Positions 26,278-34,191 of a stretch of 39,324 bases of DNA are shown here, in pieces (the stretch's first letter is position 1; each line of letters begins with the position of its first letter). The translations under genes were made by a program, and so were the position numbers. Source of the DNA: Desulfobacterales bacterium (GTDB taxonomy: Bacteria; Desulfobacterota; Desulfobacteria; Desulfobacterales; JAHEIW01); contig CP070746.1 of assembly GCA_020348305.1 (NCBI GenBank), positions 6,681,160 through 6,720,483 on the forward strand, written 5' to 3'. Below the pieces are notes generated by a model. That model searched no databases. It was not told where the DNA came from and saw only the letters and a program-made list of their open reading frames with translations.

Positions 26278-27552
26278 TTATTTGGATTTGCTTTCCAGAT
26301 ATTTCTTGGCGATGTGCTCGAATTCCACTTCGGACACATTGCCTTTGACGAGATTGCTGCGATCTTTGACAATTTGAAGGATCTCTTTCATGTCGTCATC
26401 ACCGGCTTCCAATCCCAGTTTTTCCATGAATAATTTTATCGTAGCGGTGCCGTTGGCTTTTCCTAACAAATATTCATAGCCTTTTTTACCGATCATTTCA
26501 GGCGCAAACGCAGCCCAAACTCTGTCACCCAGACCGGCATTGCGGGCCTTTTCGATGGCATGGATCGAAATACCCGCCTCCATCTGGAAATAAAAATCAC
26601 CTGTTACGGGTTTGGTGCCGCTGGGTTTAAATCCGGTGATTTGCTCGGCCAGTTTTGCCACCCGGTAGAGCTGAGAAAGATCGATATTGGTTGGTTTCTT
26701 AAGCTGCAAAGCCATCATCATAGCAATTTCATCGAGAGGAATATTCCCGTCACGCTCACCAAGCCCCAATATTGCTCCATGAACGCAGCTCACACCAGCT
26801 AAAACGGCGGCCATTACATTGGCATTACCTAAACCAAAACCGTTGTGATTGTGGATTTCTACCTTTAGTCCCGGAAACCAGTTCCGGACGGTTTTAATTG
26901 TGTGATGCATGGACCAGGGATTCATTACGCCGAACGTATCGACAAAAATGAGGGATTCCATCTCCACCTGATCCAGAATGTCCGAATACAGCCTCTTTAA
27001 ATAATCCATACTGGTTCGGGATGCATCCCATCCCATGAATGAGGCTTTGATCCCGTTATTTTTGGCAATCTTCAGTGCACCGGCACATCGCTCCACTGTA
27101 GCCTTGTGATCAAGGTTATATACATGTTTCAGCATATATGGATTGACGATGTGCTCGATGATGGCGGTTTTAGCCCCCAGTTTAATAGTCAAATCTAAAT
27201 CATCTGGATGGGCCCGGCAGAAAGATACAATTTCAGCCTGCAAATCCATTTTCAAGACTTCTTCAAAGGCTTCATAAATATCCTTGGCTGCAATGGGCAT
27301 ACCGAACTCGATTCTATCTACACCCAGCTCACTGAGAACTTGGGCAAGCTGAATTCGTTCTTCGGTGGTAAAAGCCACCCCGGGAGTTTGCTCCCCGTCT
27401 CTCAGGGAAACATCGTGAACGAGCACTTTGTCTTGAATCTCGGATCTGTCCATGGCTTCGGGGATAAAATTCATAGGAGACACCCAATACTTCTCCTGCT
27501 CGTAATACGGAACATTTTCCAGTGCGTAGCCTTCGTAATTCATATCTAGCAT
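26278..27552 (-). CDS. HMGL-family condensing enzyme (LeuA / homocitrate synthase-like)
   Basis: A 424-residue Claisen-type acyltransferase of the HMG-CoA lyase / isopropylmalate synthase superfamily. These join acetyl-CoA or another acyl-CoA to a 2-oxo acid. Landmarks: metal and catalytic HDVSLRDGEQTPGV (46-59), FVDTFGVMNPW, the metal-binding EIHNHNGFGLGNAN with H234-N-H236, and GERDGNIPLDE. The LeuA regulatory domain is absent; instead the first 35 residues are an unusual acidic/aromatic leader. ATG 27552 follows AGGAGG at ideal distance. It is the first gene of a minus-strand unit with a barrel protein and aconitase X. Leucine genes (leuB, leuCD) are not nearby. The exact substrates are unknown. 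Confidence 0.88.
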   Translation of the reverse strand: MLDMNYEGYALENVPYYEQEKYWVSPMNFIPEAMDRSEIQDKVLVHDVSLRDGEQTPGVAFTTEERIQLAQVLSELGVDRIEFGMPIAAKDIYEAFEEVLKMDLQAEIVSFCRAHPDDLDLTIKLGAKTAIIEHIVNPYMLKHVYNLDHKATVERCAGALKIAKNNGIKASFMGWDASRTSMDYLKRLYSDILDQVEMESLIFVDTFGVMNPWSMHHTIKTVRNWFPGLKVEIHNHNGFGLGNANVMAAVLAGVSCVHGAILGLGERDGNIPLDEIAMMMALQLKKPTNIDLSQLYRVAKLAEQITGFKPSGTKPVTGDFYFQMEAGISIHAIEKARNAGLGDRVWAAFAPEMIGKKGYEYLLGKANGTATIKLFMEKLGLEAGDDDMKEILQIVKDRSNLVKGNVSEVEFEHIAKKYLESKSK

Positions 27553-27574
27553 GATTTTCCTCCTGTAGATTATA

Positions 27575-27681
27575 TTTACTAATGCGAGCAAAATTATTTA
27601 GACACTGCGCTTCCAATTGCCTTCCTACAACGTGATTCGACTATCCTCTCATGTCTAAATAAAAACGCTCGCATTAGTAAA
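27575..27681. repeat. Long imperfect inverted repeat upstream of the synthase operon
   Basis: Left arm 27575-27604 (tttactaatgcgagc then ttatttagaca) and right arm 27652-27681 are inverted copies, 26 of 30 positions pairing with one 4-base mismatch bubble; the 47-nt loop has no gene. It ends 22 nt before the synthase start, so it would be transcribed in the leader. It could be an attenuator-like structure or a small non-autonomous element. Confidence 0.7.
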
Positions 27682-27707
27682 TTCGGATCTGTAACCCAAA
27701 CATAGGT

Positions 27708-27910
27708 TCATTGAGCAATCCACCCACCGCCCACAAACAGCGTATGCCCCATTATATAGTTTGATGCCACTGCTCAAGAGTTGTCTCCGTTGCCGGTATT
27801 CTGTAAGCGATCCCAGCGTTATTTATCAAAATATCTATTTTACCGAATGTCTCCAGGGCGGCTTGAACCATAGCTATTACTTGGTCTTCTTTCGTAATAG
27901 TTGCAAAATA
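27708..27910 (-). pseudogene. Internally deleted SDR gene
   Basis: One frame reads TKEDQVIAMVQAALETFGKI, DILINNAGIAYRIPATE and TTLEQWHQ, the middle of a classical SDR including the NNAG motif. Next to it, shifted by one base, is IMGHTLFVGGGWIAQ plus stop, which matches the last residues of an SDR (usual form TGQTLFVDGGW). The 100 or so residues between them, including the Tyr-x3-Lys active site, and the N-terminal cofactor motif are gone. This is a clear relic, not a functional enzyme. Confidence 0.75.
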
Positions 27911-27959
27911 TTTTTTTAGGTTGATGTCGAAGGGGTTTGAGCACAAATCATTTTGCAGG

Positions 27960-27976
27960 GGTGGGCACGGCCCACC
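27960..27976. repeat. REP-like hairpin
   Basis: ggtgggc-acg-gcccacc is a perfect 7-bp palindromic stem with a 3-nt loop, of the type seen in REP elements. Only one copy was noticed in the window. Confidence 0.4.
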
Positions 27977-28049
27977 GAAAGGGCTTATGGTTACCTTTTT
28001 ATCATGATGGTTTTTTAACCGGCTTGGACGACAGTTCCATCTTGTTTGA

Positions 28050-28184
28050 CTAATTGAAAAAAAACTTAACAATTCCTCTTTCTGCGCCTTCTTCCAAGGC
28101 TACCTGTGGAACGAAGGTCGCGAACCCATAGCCCAAGTTAACGACGTGTCCACTTTTGAGCTCAAGCAAAACTCTGCGGAGCAT
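28050..28184 (-). pseudogene. Family I CoA-transferase fragment
   Basis: A 44-codon frame beginning at an ATG reads LRRVLLELKSGHVVNLGYGF then ATFVPQVALEEGAERG, matching the start of the second half (beta-type subunit) of 3-oxoacid/acetate CoA-transferases, where an ALEL..G..VNLG.G.P block is typical. It runs into a stop after ERGIVKFFFN with the rest, including the catalytic glutamate region, missing. It sits 140 nt from the SDR relic on the same strand; both may come from one lost operon. Confidence 0.6.
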
Positions 28185-28421
28185 TTACCGACAGAAAAGA
28201 TATCATGGTGCAAACAAAAAAATAACCGCATCTTCAGCAGTGCCCAGGCATTTGGTGAGATACCTGCTACAATTCACTTATCCTGGCCTTTTGTCAAGAA
28301 AAATTTCCATAAGGTAGACTGCCAGTAAGCCATAGTGACTGTATATTTTATTTTGTTTAAAAACCTGCAGGAATCGCCGAACTTTTGTATTGTCAATAAA
28401 AATGTTTGAGATTATAGGTTA

Positions 28422-29510
28422 ATGATGAACCCTAAAAATATCTGTGTGATAGGCGCTGGAAATGCTGGCTCGGCACTTGCTGGTGATCTGGCACTGGCTG
28501 GGCATCGGTGTCGCCTCTTCGAATTCCCAGAATATGCCGACAACATCGATCCCATCCACAACCAGGGCGGCATTCAGGTGACTGGCGTTGGACAAACTGG
28601 ATTTGCCCGCCTCGAAATGGCCACAACCCAAATTTCCGAGGCAGTTCAAAGTGCGGATATCATCATGGTTGCTACCGTAGCCTTGGCTCACGAACGGGTG
28701 GCCCGGGAACTTGCTTCAGTTCTTGAGGAAGGACAAATCGTCATCCTTTGGACGGGCAGCGGCGGAACACTTACGTTTCGAAAAGTATGGGCCGATCTAG
28801 GATTTGATCGATCTGTTTACCTGGCTGAGAGTGCTACACTCCCCTATTCCTGCCGAAGACTGCAAGGGCCAGGAACCGTCAATATTAATCTCGTACATGG
28901 ACCGAATATCTTGCTGGCTGCCTTACCAGCTACAGACACCCAAGCGGTATTAAATGCACTGGAAGGAACTTACGCCGCTGTGACCAAACCGGCCGTCAGC
29001 ATCCTCGAACCGGCTCTCTACAATCCAAATATCCTCTTCCATCCGGTAGGTACGCTGCTGAACATGGGTCGTATTGAATATTCCAGGGGCGAGTTTTATT
29101 TGTATAAAGAGGGCTACACGCCATCGGTTTGGAAAGTTCTCCGGGCTATGGATGCCGAGCGGTCGAGGCTCTTCGAGACTTTAGGCTATACACCGTACAC
29201 ATTCGATGAAATTTTTCGCGATTGCTTTCCTTTGACCATCGAGGAGTTCTGCGCCACAGCAAGTAAAGGACCTTTCAGCATGCAAGATCGGTACTTAACA
29301 GAAGACATCCCGATCGGCGTAACGCTGACCATATCATTGGCCCGTAAAGCCGGTGTAGCCACACCCACCTACGACACTATGATTCATCTAGCCTCTCTCG
29401 TAAACGATACGGATTTTTATAGTTCCGGTCGAAATCTCGCAAGGCTTGGACTGGATCATTTAACTATCGATCAGCTCGATGTCTATTTAAAAACCGGTCG
29501 AAAGCCCTGA
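28422..29510 (+). CDS. Opine (octopine/nopaline) dehydrogenase-family protein
   Basis: A 362-residue NAD(P)-dependent dehydrogenase of the octopine/nopaline dehydrogenase family, which reductively couple or split amino acids and 2-oxo acids. The N-terminal Rossmann motif is VIGAGNAGSALAGDLALAG (9-27); the C-terminal all-helical domain begins near residue 190 and has the family histidine H207 in NILFHPVGTLLNMGRIEY. The length is normal and all blocks are present. Either of two adjacent ATG codons could start it; the ribosome site is weak. It is convergent with a ProC-like gene. In anaerobes such enzymes may work on alanine/pyruvate-type opines; the actual pair is not known. Confidence 0.88.
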   Translation: MMNPKNICVIGAGNAGSALAGDLALAGHRCRLFEFPEYADNIDPIHNQGGIQVTGVGQTGFARLEMATTQISEAVQSADIIMVATVALAHERVARELASVLEEGQIVILWTGSGGTLTFRKVWADLGFDRSVYLAESATLPYSCRRLQGPGTVNINLVHGPNILLAALPATDTQAVLNALEGTYAAVTKPAVSILEPALYNPNILFHPVGTLLNMGRIEYSRGEFYLYKEGYTPSVWKVLRAMDAERSRLFETLGYTPYTFDEIFRDCFPLTIEEFCATASKGPFSMQDRYLTEDIPIGVTLTISLARKAGVATPTYDTMIHLASLVNDTDFYSSGRNLARLGLDHLTIDQLDVYLKTGRKP

Positions 29511-29577
29511 TCTCGCTGTTTCAGCGAGTTATTTGATACGAAAAAGGAAATGATGACCGCTTCTAAAAAATCAATCT

Positions 29578-29667
29578 TTAAAACCGACGGCGTTTTTCCC
29601 AAACTTCCGGGTCGGCCAAATATTCAGGCTTTTCTCCATTTAATACCCGTAACAAGACTTTTGCCAT
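29578..29667 (-). pseudogene. C-terminal tail of a D-2-hydroxyacid dehydrogenase
   Basis: A 29-residue frame, with sequence VLLRVLNGEKPEYLADPEVW, matches the end of D-isomer-specific 2-hydroxyacid dehydrogenases, where a LNGEKPEYLVNPEV-like tail is common. An ATG at 29667 with GGAG a little upstream could by chance start it, but the protein would have no domain. It lies 33 nt downstream of the ProC-like stop. Confidence 0.45.
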
Positions 29668-29700
29668 TATGTCCGATCTCCTGAAACCGGAAGCTCTCAT

Positions 29701-30468
29701 TCAATGCCGGGTGTGGACGGAATTCAGGGCGTTCAAAAATGCCTTATATCCGCCGCCTTCACGGATTACTGAGAGCGCCTGCTCGTTAAACCCGCCAGGT
29801 GTTGCTGCTTCGGCTTCTAAATCCGAAAACCTCACATCTGGTAAGTCTTTAATCACCGCCGACACAGCGTGAAACATGGACGCAATGTAGGCTCCAGCGT
29901 TTTGCCTGTTAACACCGCAAGCAATGGCCCATTGACACGTCTCTTCCATTAGAGCATAGATAGGCGCAATAAGCGCCGTAACTGTCCATAAAATGTTAAG
30001 TTCCTTTTCGTTTTGAAGGGGGATGGGCTTTCCCAGTTTATCAAATATCTCGACAGCTTGAGAGATTTTAGGATACAAGGGAATGGGCCCGAGATGCTGG
30101 CTTACGGTCGGCAGAGGGACAGCCCTCACCACACTTTTTACCGGGTCAACCAGTTTTCTTACCTCGTCGATAGGTATAGTGGGAACCAAGCTTATTACCG
30201 TTTGATCGGTCCGAAAGCAGAGATCCTTCAGGACTGATCTGGCGACCTGCGGAACAACAGCTAGAAACGTGCAGTCACAGCTCTCAATGACGGCCTGATT
30301 GCTTACCGCAACCGACACTCGAGAAAACCGTGCTGCAAGCCTTGCTGCGTTTTCTGCATTCCGCGGCGACACAAGCACATTCTCCGGTGGGTCTTTAGCA
30401 GTGCAAAGCCCCTCAACAAGGGCCGACGTAATACGGCCTGTTCCGATAAAACCTAAACTCATTGTCAC
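29701..30468 (-). CDS. Pyrroline-5-carboxylate reductase (ProC)-like protein
   Basis: A 255-residue NAD(P)-dependent reductase of the ProC family. N-terminal cofactor motif LGFIGTGRITSALVEGL; a dimerisation domain with VVRAVPLPTV; and the C-terminal EAATPGGFNEQALSVI, corresponding to the usual TPGGTT block but with FN in place of TT, a change that touches the active-site loop. ProC makes proline; this variant may reduce another cyclic imine such as pyrroline-2-carboxylate. The GTG at 30468 is eight bases after GGAGG, and an ATG two codons on is the alternative. It is convergent with the opine dehydrogenase-like gene. Confidence 0.75.
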   Translation of the reverse strand: MTMSLGFIGTGRITSALVEGLCTAKDPPENVLVSPRNAENAARLAARFSRVSVAVSNQAVIESCDCTFLAVVPQVARSVLKDLCFRTDQTVISLVPTIPIDEVRKLVDPVKSVVRAVPLPTVSQHLGPIPLYPKISQAVEIFDKLGKPIPLQNEKELNILWTVTALIAPIYALMEETCQWAIACGVNRQNAGAYIASMFHAVSAVIKDLPDVRFSDLEAEAATPGGFNEQALSVIREGGGYKAFLNALNSVHTRH

Positions 30469-30611
30469 AGTCTTGCCTCCATATTCAGGATTAACTACCT
30501 AGCTGCTTTAATGGTTTAATGACCATATACAATTTCGCTTTCTTTGTGGTTGGATTCTTCAAGGAAATACCGGTTCGGATCCAGAAAGGTCTGTTAGAGG
30601 AAAGATGATGG

Positions 30612-30827
30612 CTACCCAATTACTTTTCCGGTTTCTTTATCGAATAAATGCATCCTATTCATGTTTAAAGCAAGTTTTATAGGCTCATGAAGAAATGCCT
30701 TGGTGTGAGGATCAACTTTGGCTGCCAGTTGGTGCTCCCCCACGTTGACGATCAAAATGATCTCCGACCCTATCGGTTCAATGACGTCAACCTGGGCACC
30801 CAAGTCCTCCTTCTTTGATGAGTATGT
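30612..30827 (-). pseudogene. MalK/UgpC-type ABC ATPase, C-terminal fragment only
   Basis: The frame opens after a stop at 30828 and reads LGAQVDVIEPIGSEIILIV, then GEHQLAAKVDP, and ends with RMHLFDKETGKVIG. This is the C-terminal TOBE domain of carbohydrate ABC importer ATPases. The entire ATPase domain (Walker A, signature, Walker B) is missing. A TTG at 30803 could start a 63-residue product but without function as an ATPase. It lies about 700 nt from the start of a sugar importer that has no ATPase gene of its own. Confidence 0.8.
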
Positions 30828-31524
30828 TTAATTCTCTAACTTAATATCCATTACTAGGTCAAGTATTAAATTACAGGATTTAATAAGTCTTTGAAATTTC
30901 TTATTATGCTGGCCATACCGATTCAAAGTCCCCCCCTGTTGCCATTTTTTCCTGTAAAACTTAATGAAGGCGGGGTAAGTAGTGGCGGGGCAAATCCTAT
31001 CTCCTATCGGCGAGACATCTATTGGGCTTTGGTGTTGCTTCTGCTGTAAATGAATGTCTCATTTTAGCTGAGCAAAAACGTATCAATTTAGTTGAGCGGG
31101 GTGGACAAGGTTTTCAGAAAAATTACCAACTCCAGGTTGACCGAGTATTTCTTTTGTGTTATACGAAAAATCTATTATATTGTACTTTCAGATGAGTTCG
31201 GTTCGGAACACAGTCTACGAGCCTTACTTGTCGGATATTGAGCTAGTTCTTTGGACCCGCAGAATTGCCGATCAACCGTCTTTCAGTACCTCAGCAACCC
31301 GGAGGCGATATGTGCCGATCATCTCTCGCCTACTAAGATTGTATGAAACACATCATGATTAGATGGGCAAACGATTTTTTGACACATCTGCATTAAGGAT
31401 GTGCTGATATTTGACAGGGGTTTCGATGCTAACCCTAAACATTTTGTAAGGAGGTGATAATTTCAACAAAGGCAGGGTCTCTAATTTTTTGCCACATAAT
31501 CAGTCTGAAAGGAGGTATCATAGC
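30828..31524. other. Intergenic gap upstream of the sugar importer; possible LacI-type relic
   Basis: About 700 nt. At 31269-31310 one plus frame reads RSTVFQYLSNPEAI, similar to the TVS.YLNNPE.V recognition helix of LacI-family repressors, with stops on both sides. A direct repeat tttagctgagc / tttagttgagc is at 31063 and 31087. A perfect TTGACA (31411-31416) with a poor -10 about 19 nt on could be the importer's promoter. Confidence 0.3.
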
Positions 31525-32880
31525 ATGTGCTGGGAAAGAAATAAAATTAAGATAAGTCTGGTAGGGGTCCTCATTGCCGGTTTTTTCCTTTTCTTCTCTT
31601 TCGTTTCACCGGTCGGCGCTGAGGTGAAATCTTTGCGGGTTGCGTACATGCCCTATCCCGTCCACAAGCAGCAGCTAAAATGGATGGAGAAATGGGCAGC
31701 GGAGCGCGGGATTAAAATCGAGAGAGCTCCCATTGCTTACGAAAACTATGCTCAGCAAGTTGCCATGCATTTGACAAGAAAGGATCCACCGTTTGATGTC
31801 ATCTGGCACAACGACGACTGGGGTGAAATGTATGCAAAGTTATTGGAGCCTATTGATGATATTCCAAACTTCAAAAAGGTCTCACCTACCCTGTACGAAG
31901 GCGTGTTCCCGGACCGAGTGCCTTTCAAGCCCGGGGCATACCGAATTACCGGAGTTCCATTCACGACGACTTCCGCGGTCCTCTTCTATCGAAAGGACTT
32001 GGCGCCGTTCGCACCCAGAACATATGATGAATTGATAAAGCTCTGTCAATCCCTGATGAAACAGGGAAAAGTGCCATGGGGATTTATTGGCGGCACGGTC
32101 TATCCGCATTTGTGGGGAACGCTCATCTGGTCTCTGGCTTCCAATAACGTCTTTATATTCGAGCCCGGCGGGGGCATATGCGATACGGCCGTCATCGCTT
32201 CCTATGGGTTTACTCCCATGGTTGACGATCCGCGCTTCCAAGAAACCGTGGAATTCTGGTGGGATAATATTTATACCCATAAGATCTCACCCTTAGAAGT
32301 GATCGGGTACACCCGGACCGACTCAGATGCCATATTCAAGGAGGGCAACGTTTTTGCGGTATGGCAGGATTCCATAATGTACGGGACATTCAATGATCCG
32401 CAACAATCAAAAGTTGTCGGCAAGGTCGGTGTCATGCCGTTCCCAGCAGGTCCCCATGGTAAAAAGGCTTCTTGGGATATTTGTTGGGCATGGGGAGTGC
32501 CCAAAAATATAACGGACGAAAGGAAAAAGATTGCCAAGGAATTGCTGAACTACCTCATATCCGATGAAGTCCAAATAGATCTCTGGAAAGAAACGGGCGG
32601 CCCGCCTGTCACGGTTAATGTACGAAAACAGCTTTATGAGACTGATCCCCTCTTCAGGGAAGTCGGCAACGCCACCATCTACACCGACCTGGTATGGGAA
32701 AGCGGGGGCTACTACTTTGCGGAGTGGCCCAAAGTCATGATGACTGTCGGCGAATACTTCCAGAATATGATGAAGGGTAAACGAGAGGATATTCCGGCAA
32801 TGTTGGCTAAATTGAAGGCGGAAATCAATGAAATTGTTGAGCCAACGAGAGAACGGTGGGGAGTAAAGTTCGTCAAGTAA
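31525..32880 (+). CDS. ABC sugar importer, extracellular solute-binding protein (family 1)
   Basis: A 451-residue periplasmic binding protein of the MalE/UgpB type. A signal peptide is clear: charged ERNKIKIS, hydrophobic LVGVLIAGFFLFFSFV, and likely cleavage after VGA. The mature part starts VKSLRVAYMPYPVHKQQLKW and has DVIWHNDDWGEMYAKLLEPI, GAYRITGVPFTTTSAVLFYR and SWDICWAWGVPK, common to the family. The ATG at 31525 follows AAAGGAGG by nine bases. Two permeases follow on the same strand, separated by a stem-loop, so it delivers an oligo- or monosaccharide to them. The sugar is unknown, and no ATPase gene is in the operon. Confidence 0.93.
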   Translation: MCWERNKIKISLVGVLIAGFFLFFSFVSPVGAEVKSLRVAYMPYPVHKQQLKWMEKWAAERGIKIERAPIAYENYAQQVAMHLTRKDPPFDVIWHNDDWGEMYAKLLEPIDDIPNFKKVSPTLYEGVFPDRVPFKPGAYRITGVPFTTTSAVLFYRKDLAPFAPRTYDELIKLCQSLMKQGKVPWGFIGGTVYPHLWGTLIWSLASNNVFIFEPGGGICDTAVIASYGFTPMVDDPRFQETVEFWWDNIYTHKISPLEVIGYTRTDSDAIFKEGNVFAVWQDSIMYGTFNDPQQSKVVGKVGVMPFPAGPHGKKASWDICWAWGVPKNITDERKKIAKELLNYLISDEVQIDLWKETGGPPVTVNVRKQLYETDPLFREVGNATIYTDLVWESGGYYFAEWPKVMMTVGEYFQNMMKGKREDIPAMLAKLKAEINEIVEPTRERWGVKFVK

Positions 32881-32903
32881 GCGTTCCACCAGGCAACAAC
32901 ATT

Positions 32904-32939
32904 CGACATGCCGGTGCCTTTTGAATACCCGGCATGTCG
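32904..32939. promoter_or_regulatory. Intercistronic stem-loop after the binding-protein gene
   Basis: cgacatgccgg and ccggcatgtcg form a perfect 11-bp stem with a 14-nt loop, 24 nt after the stop. There is no T-run. Stem-loops in this position commonly protect the upstream mRNA and raise the binding protein above its permeases. Confidence 0.65.
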
Positions 32940-33062
32940 ATACGCATAATTCTGTTCGCCGCGGGGATGGATGACAACCCGATTTCGGCGCCTTTCCCAT
33001 CTTGAATTACCCATTTAAAATACCGGGGTTTTTCGATACCACATAACTCGAAGTGGTGAATT

Positions 33063-34022
33063 ATGCCGAAAATTCAAGGATCTACAACTTCTGACGCTCT
33101 TAAGGTCAATACGATTTACGGGAATCTAGGATATATTGCGAAAAATTTAGCCGACAATAAACCCGGCTTTATGTTGCAATTGGTCATGCCGGCGCTGATT
33201 TTCATGTTCCTTTTTCAGATTTTGCCTATTTTTCACGGAATCTATACGAGCCTTACCGATTATCCGCTTTGGCAAGGATATGGAACCTTTGTCGGGCTTA
33301 AGAATTATATCAGCATGCTGAGCAAGCCGCATTTCTACACCGTGGTTTTACTGAATACCGTGCTGTTTACCATCGTTGCGGTAACGGTGGAGATGTGCGG
33401 CGGGATCGCCATTGGTCACCTGTTTAACCAGAGCTTCCGTGGCGAGTACCTGGTTCGTTCGCTTTTATTGTTGCCTCTAATGATATCGCGCGTGATTTCA
33501 GGGGTTATGGTAAGGTGGATTTTCAATGATCAATATGGAATTTTAAATGTTATCCTTCGATGGATCGGCATCGACCCCCCTTCGTGGTTCGCAGAACGAA
33601 GCACGGCAATGTTCCTGGCCCTATTGGCCGAGGTTTGGACCTGGACGCCCTGGTATGCTATTTTTGTCCTTGCGGCCTTGCAGGTTCAACCGGTATCGCC
33701 AAAAGAAGCGGCGAGGGTGGACGGGGCAAATGCCTGGCAGGTTTTTCGACATGTGACCCTTCCCTTCCTGAGACCGGTACTGGCCGTGTGCACGCTCATC
33801 CGAACTTTTGATGCATTCGCGCAATTTGATCATGTGTGGACCATCACCCGAGGGGGACCGGGTCGCTCAACCGAATTGTTGAGCGTATTTGCCTATAAAG
33901 AGTCTTTCATCTACTTGAAGATGGGGCAGGGAGCGGCCGCAGGGATGATCTCTGCGCTCGTAATGCTCATATTTGGGCTCCTCCTGTTTAGGCGCTTCTA
34001 TCGGTTTACGTATCGTTTGTAA
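33063..34022 (+). CDS. ABC sugar importer permease (MalF/UgpA type)
   Basis: A 319-residue inner-membrane permease with six or so hydrophobic segments starting at LQLVMPALIFMFLFQILPI. The cytoplasmic EAA loop, EAARVDGANAWQVFRHVTLP, which docks the ATPase, is present, and the final helix ends in LLLFRRFYRFTYRL. MalF-type subunits form the channel with MalG. It sits 182 nt after the binding-protein gene. The start has only a weak ribosome site, consistent with lower expression than the binding protein. An ABC ATPase from elsewhere in the genome would be needed for it to function. Confidence 0.93.
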   Translation: MPKIQGSTTSDALKVNTIYGNLGYIAKNLADNKPGFMLQLVMPALIFMFLFQILPIFHGIYTSLTDYPLWQGYGTFVGLKNYISMLSKPHFYTVVLLNTVLFTIVAVTVEMCGGIAIGHLFNQSFRGEYLVRSLLLLPLMISRVISGVMVRWIFNDQYGILNVILRWIGIDPPSWFAERSTAMFLALLAEVWTWTPWYAIFVLAALQVQPVSPKEAARVDGANAWQVFRHVTLPFLRPVLAVCTLIRTFDAFAQFDHVWTITRGGPGRSTELLSVFAYKESFIYLKMGQGAAAGMISALVMLIFGLLLFRRFYRFTYRL

Positions 34023-34191
34023 CTAGAAATTGCTTCCATATATGATAATAGACAATGGCCGCTCGCAGGCTTCGTACCCGAAGCAAGCAATTTTTCGTAA
34101 GTCCTGGGCTTCTTTGAAGCCTCAACGCCCAAAGCAGCCTGTTTTTGGAAAAGGAAAACGCACCGCAAAATAGTTGAGGAATTAGATCACA

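Noticed and set aside
28146..28328. A 60-codon plus-strand frame
   Set aside because: It overlaps the CoA-transferase relic on the minus strand, which has clear homology.
31156..31362. A 68-codon plus-strand frame
   Set aside because: No ribosome site; the recognisable LacI-like run is in a different frame.
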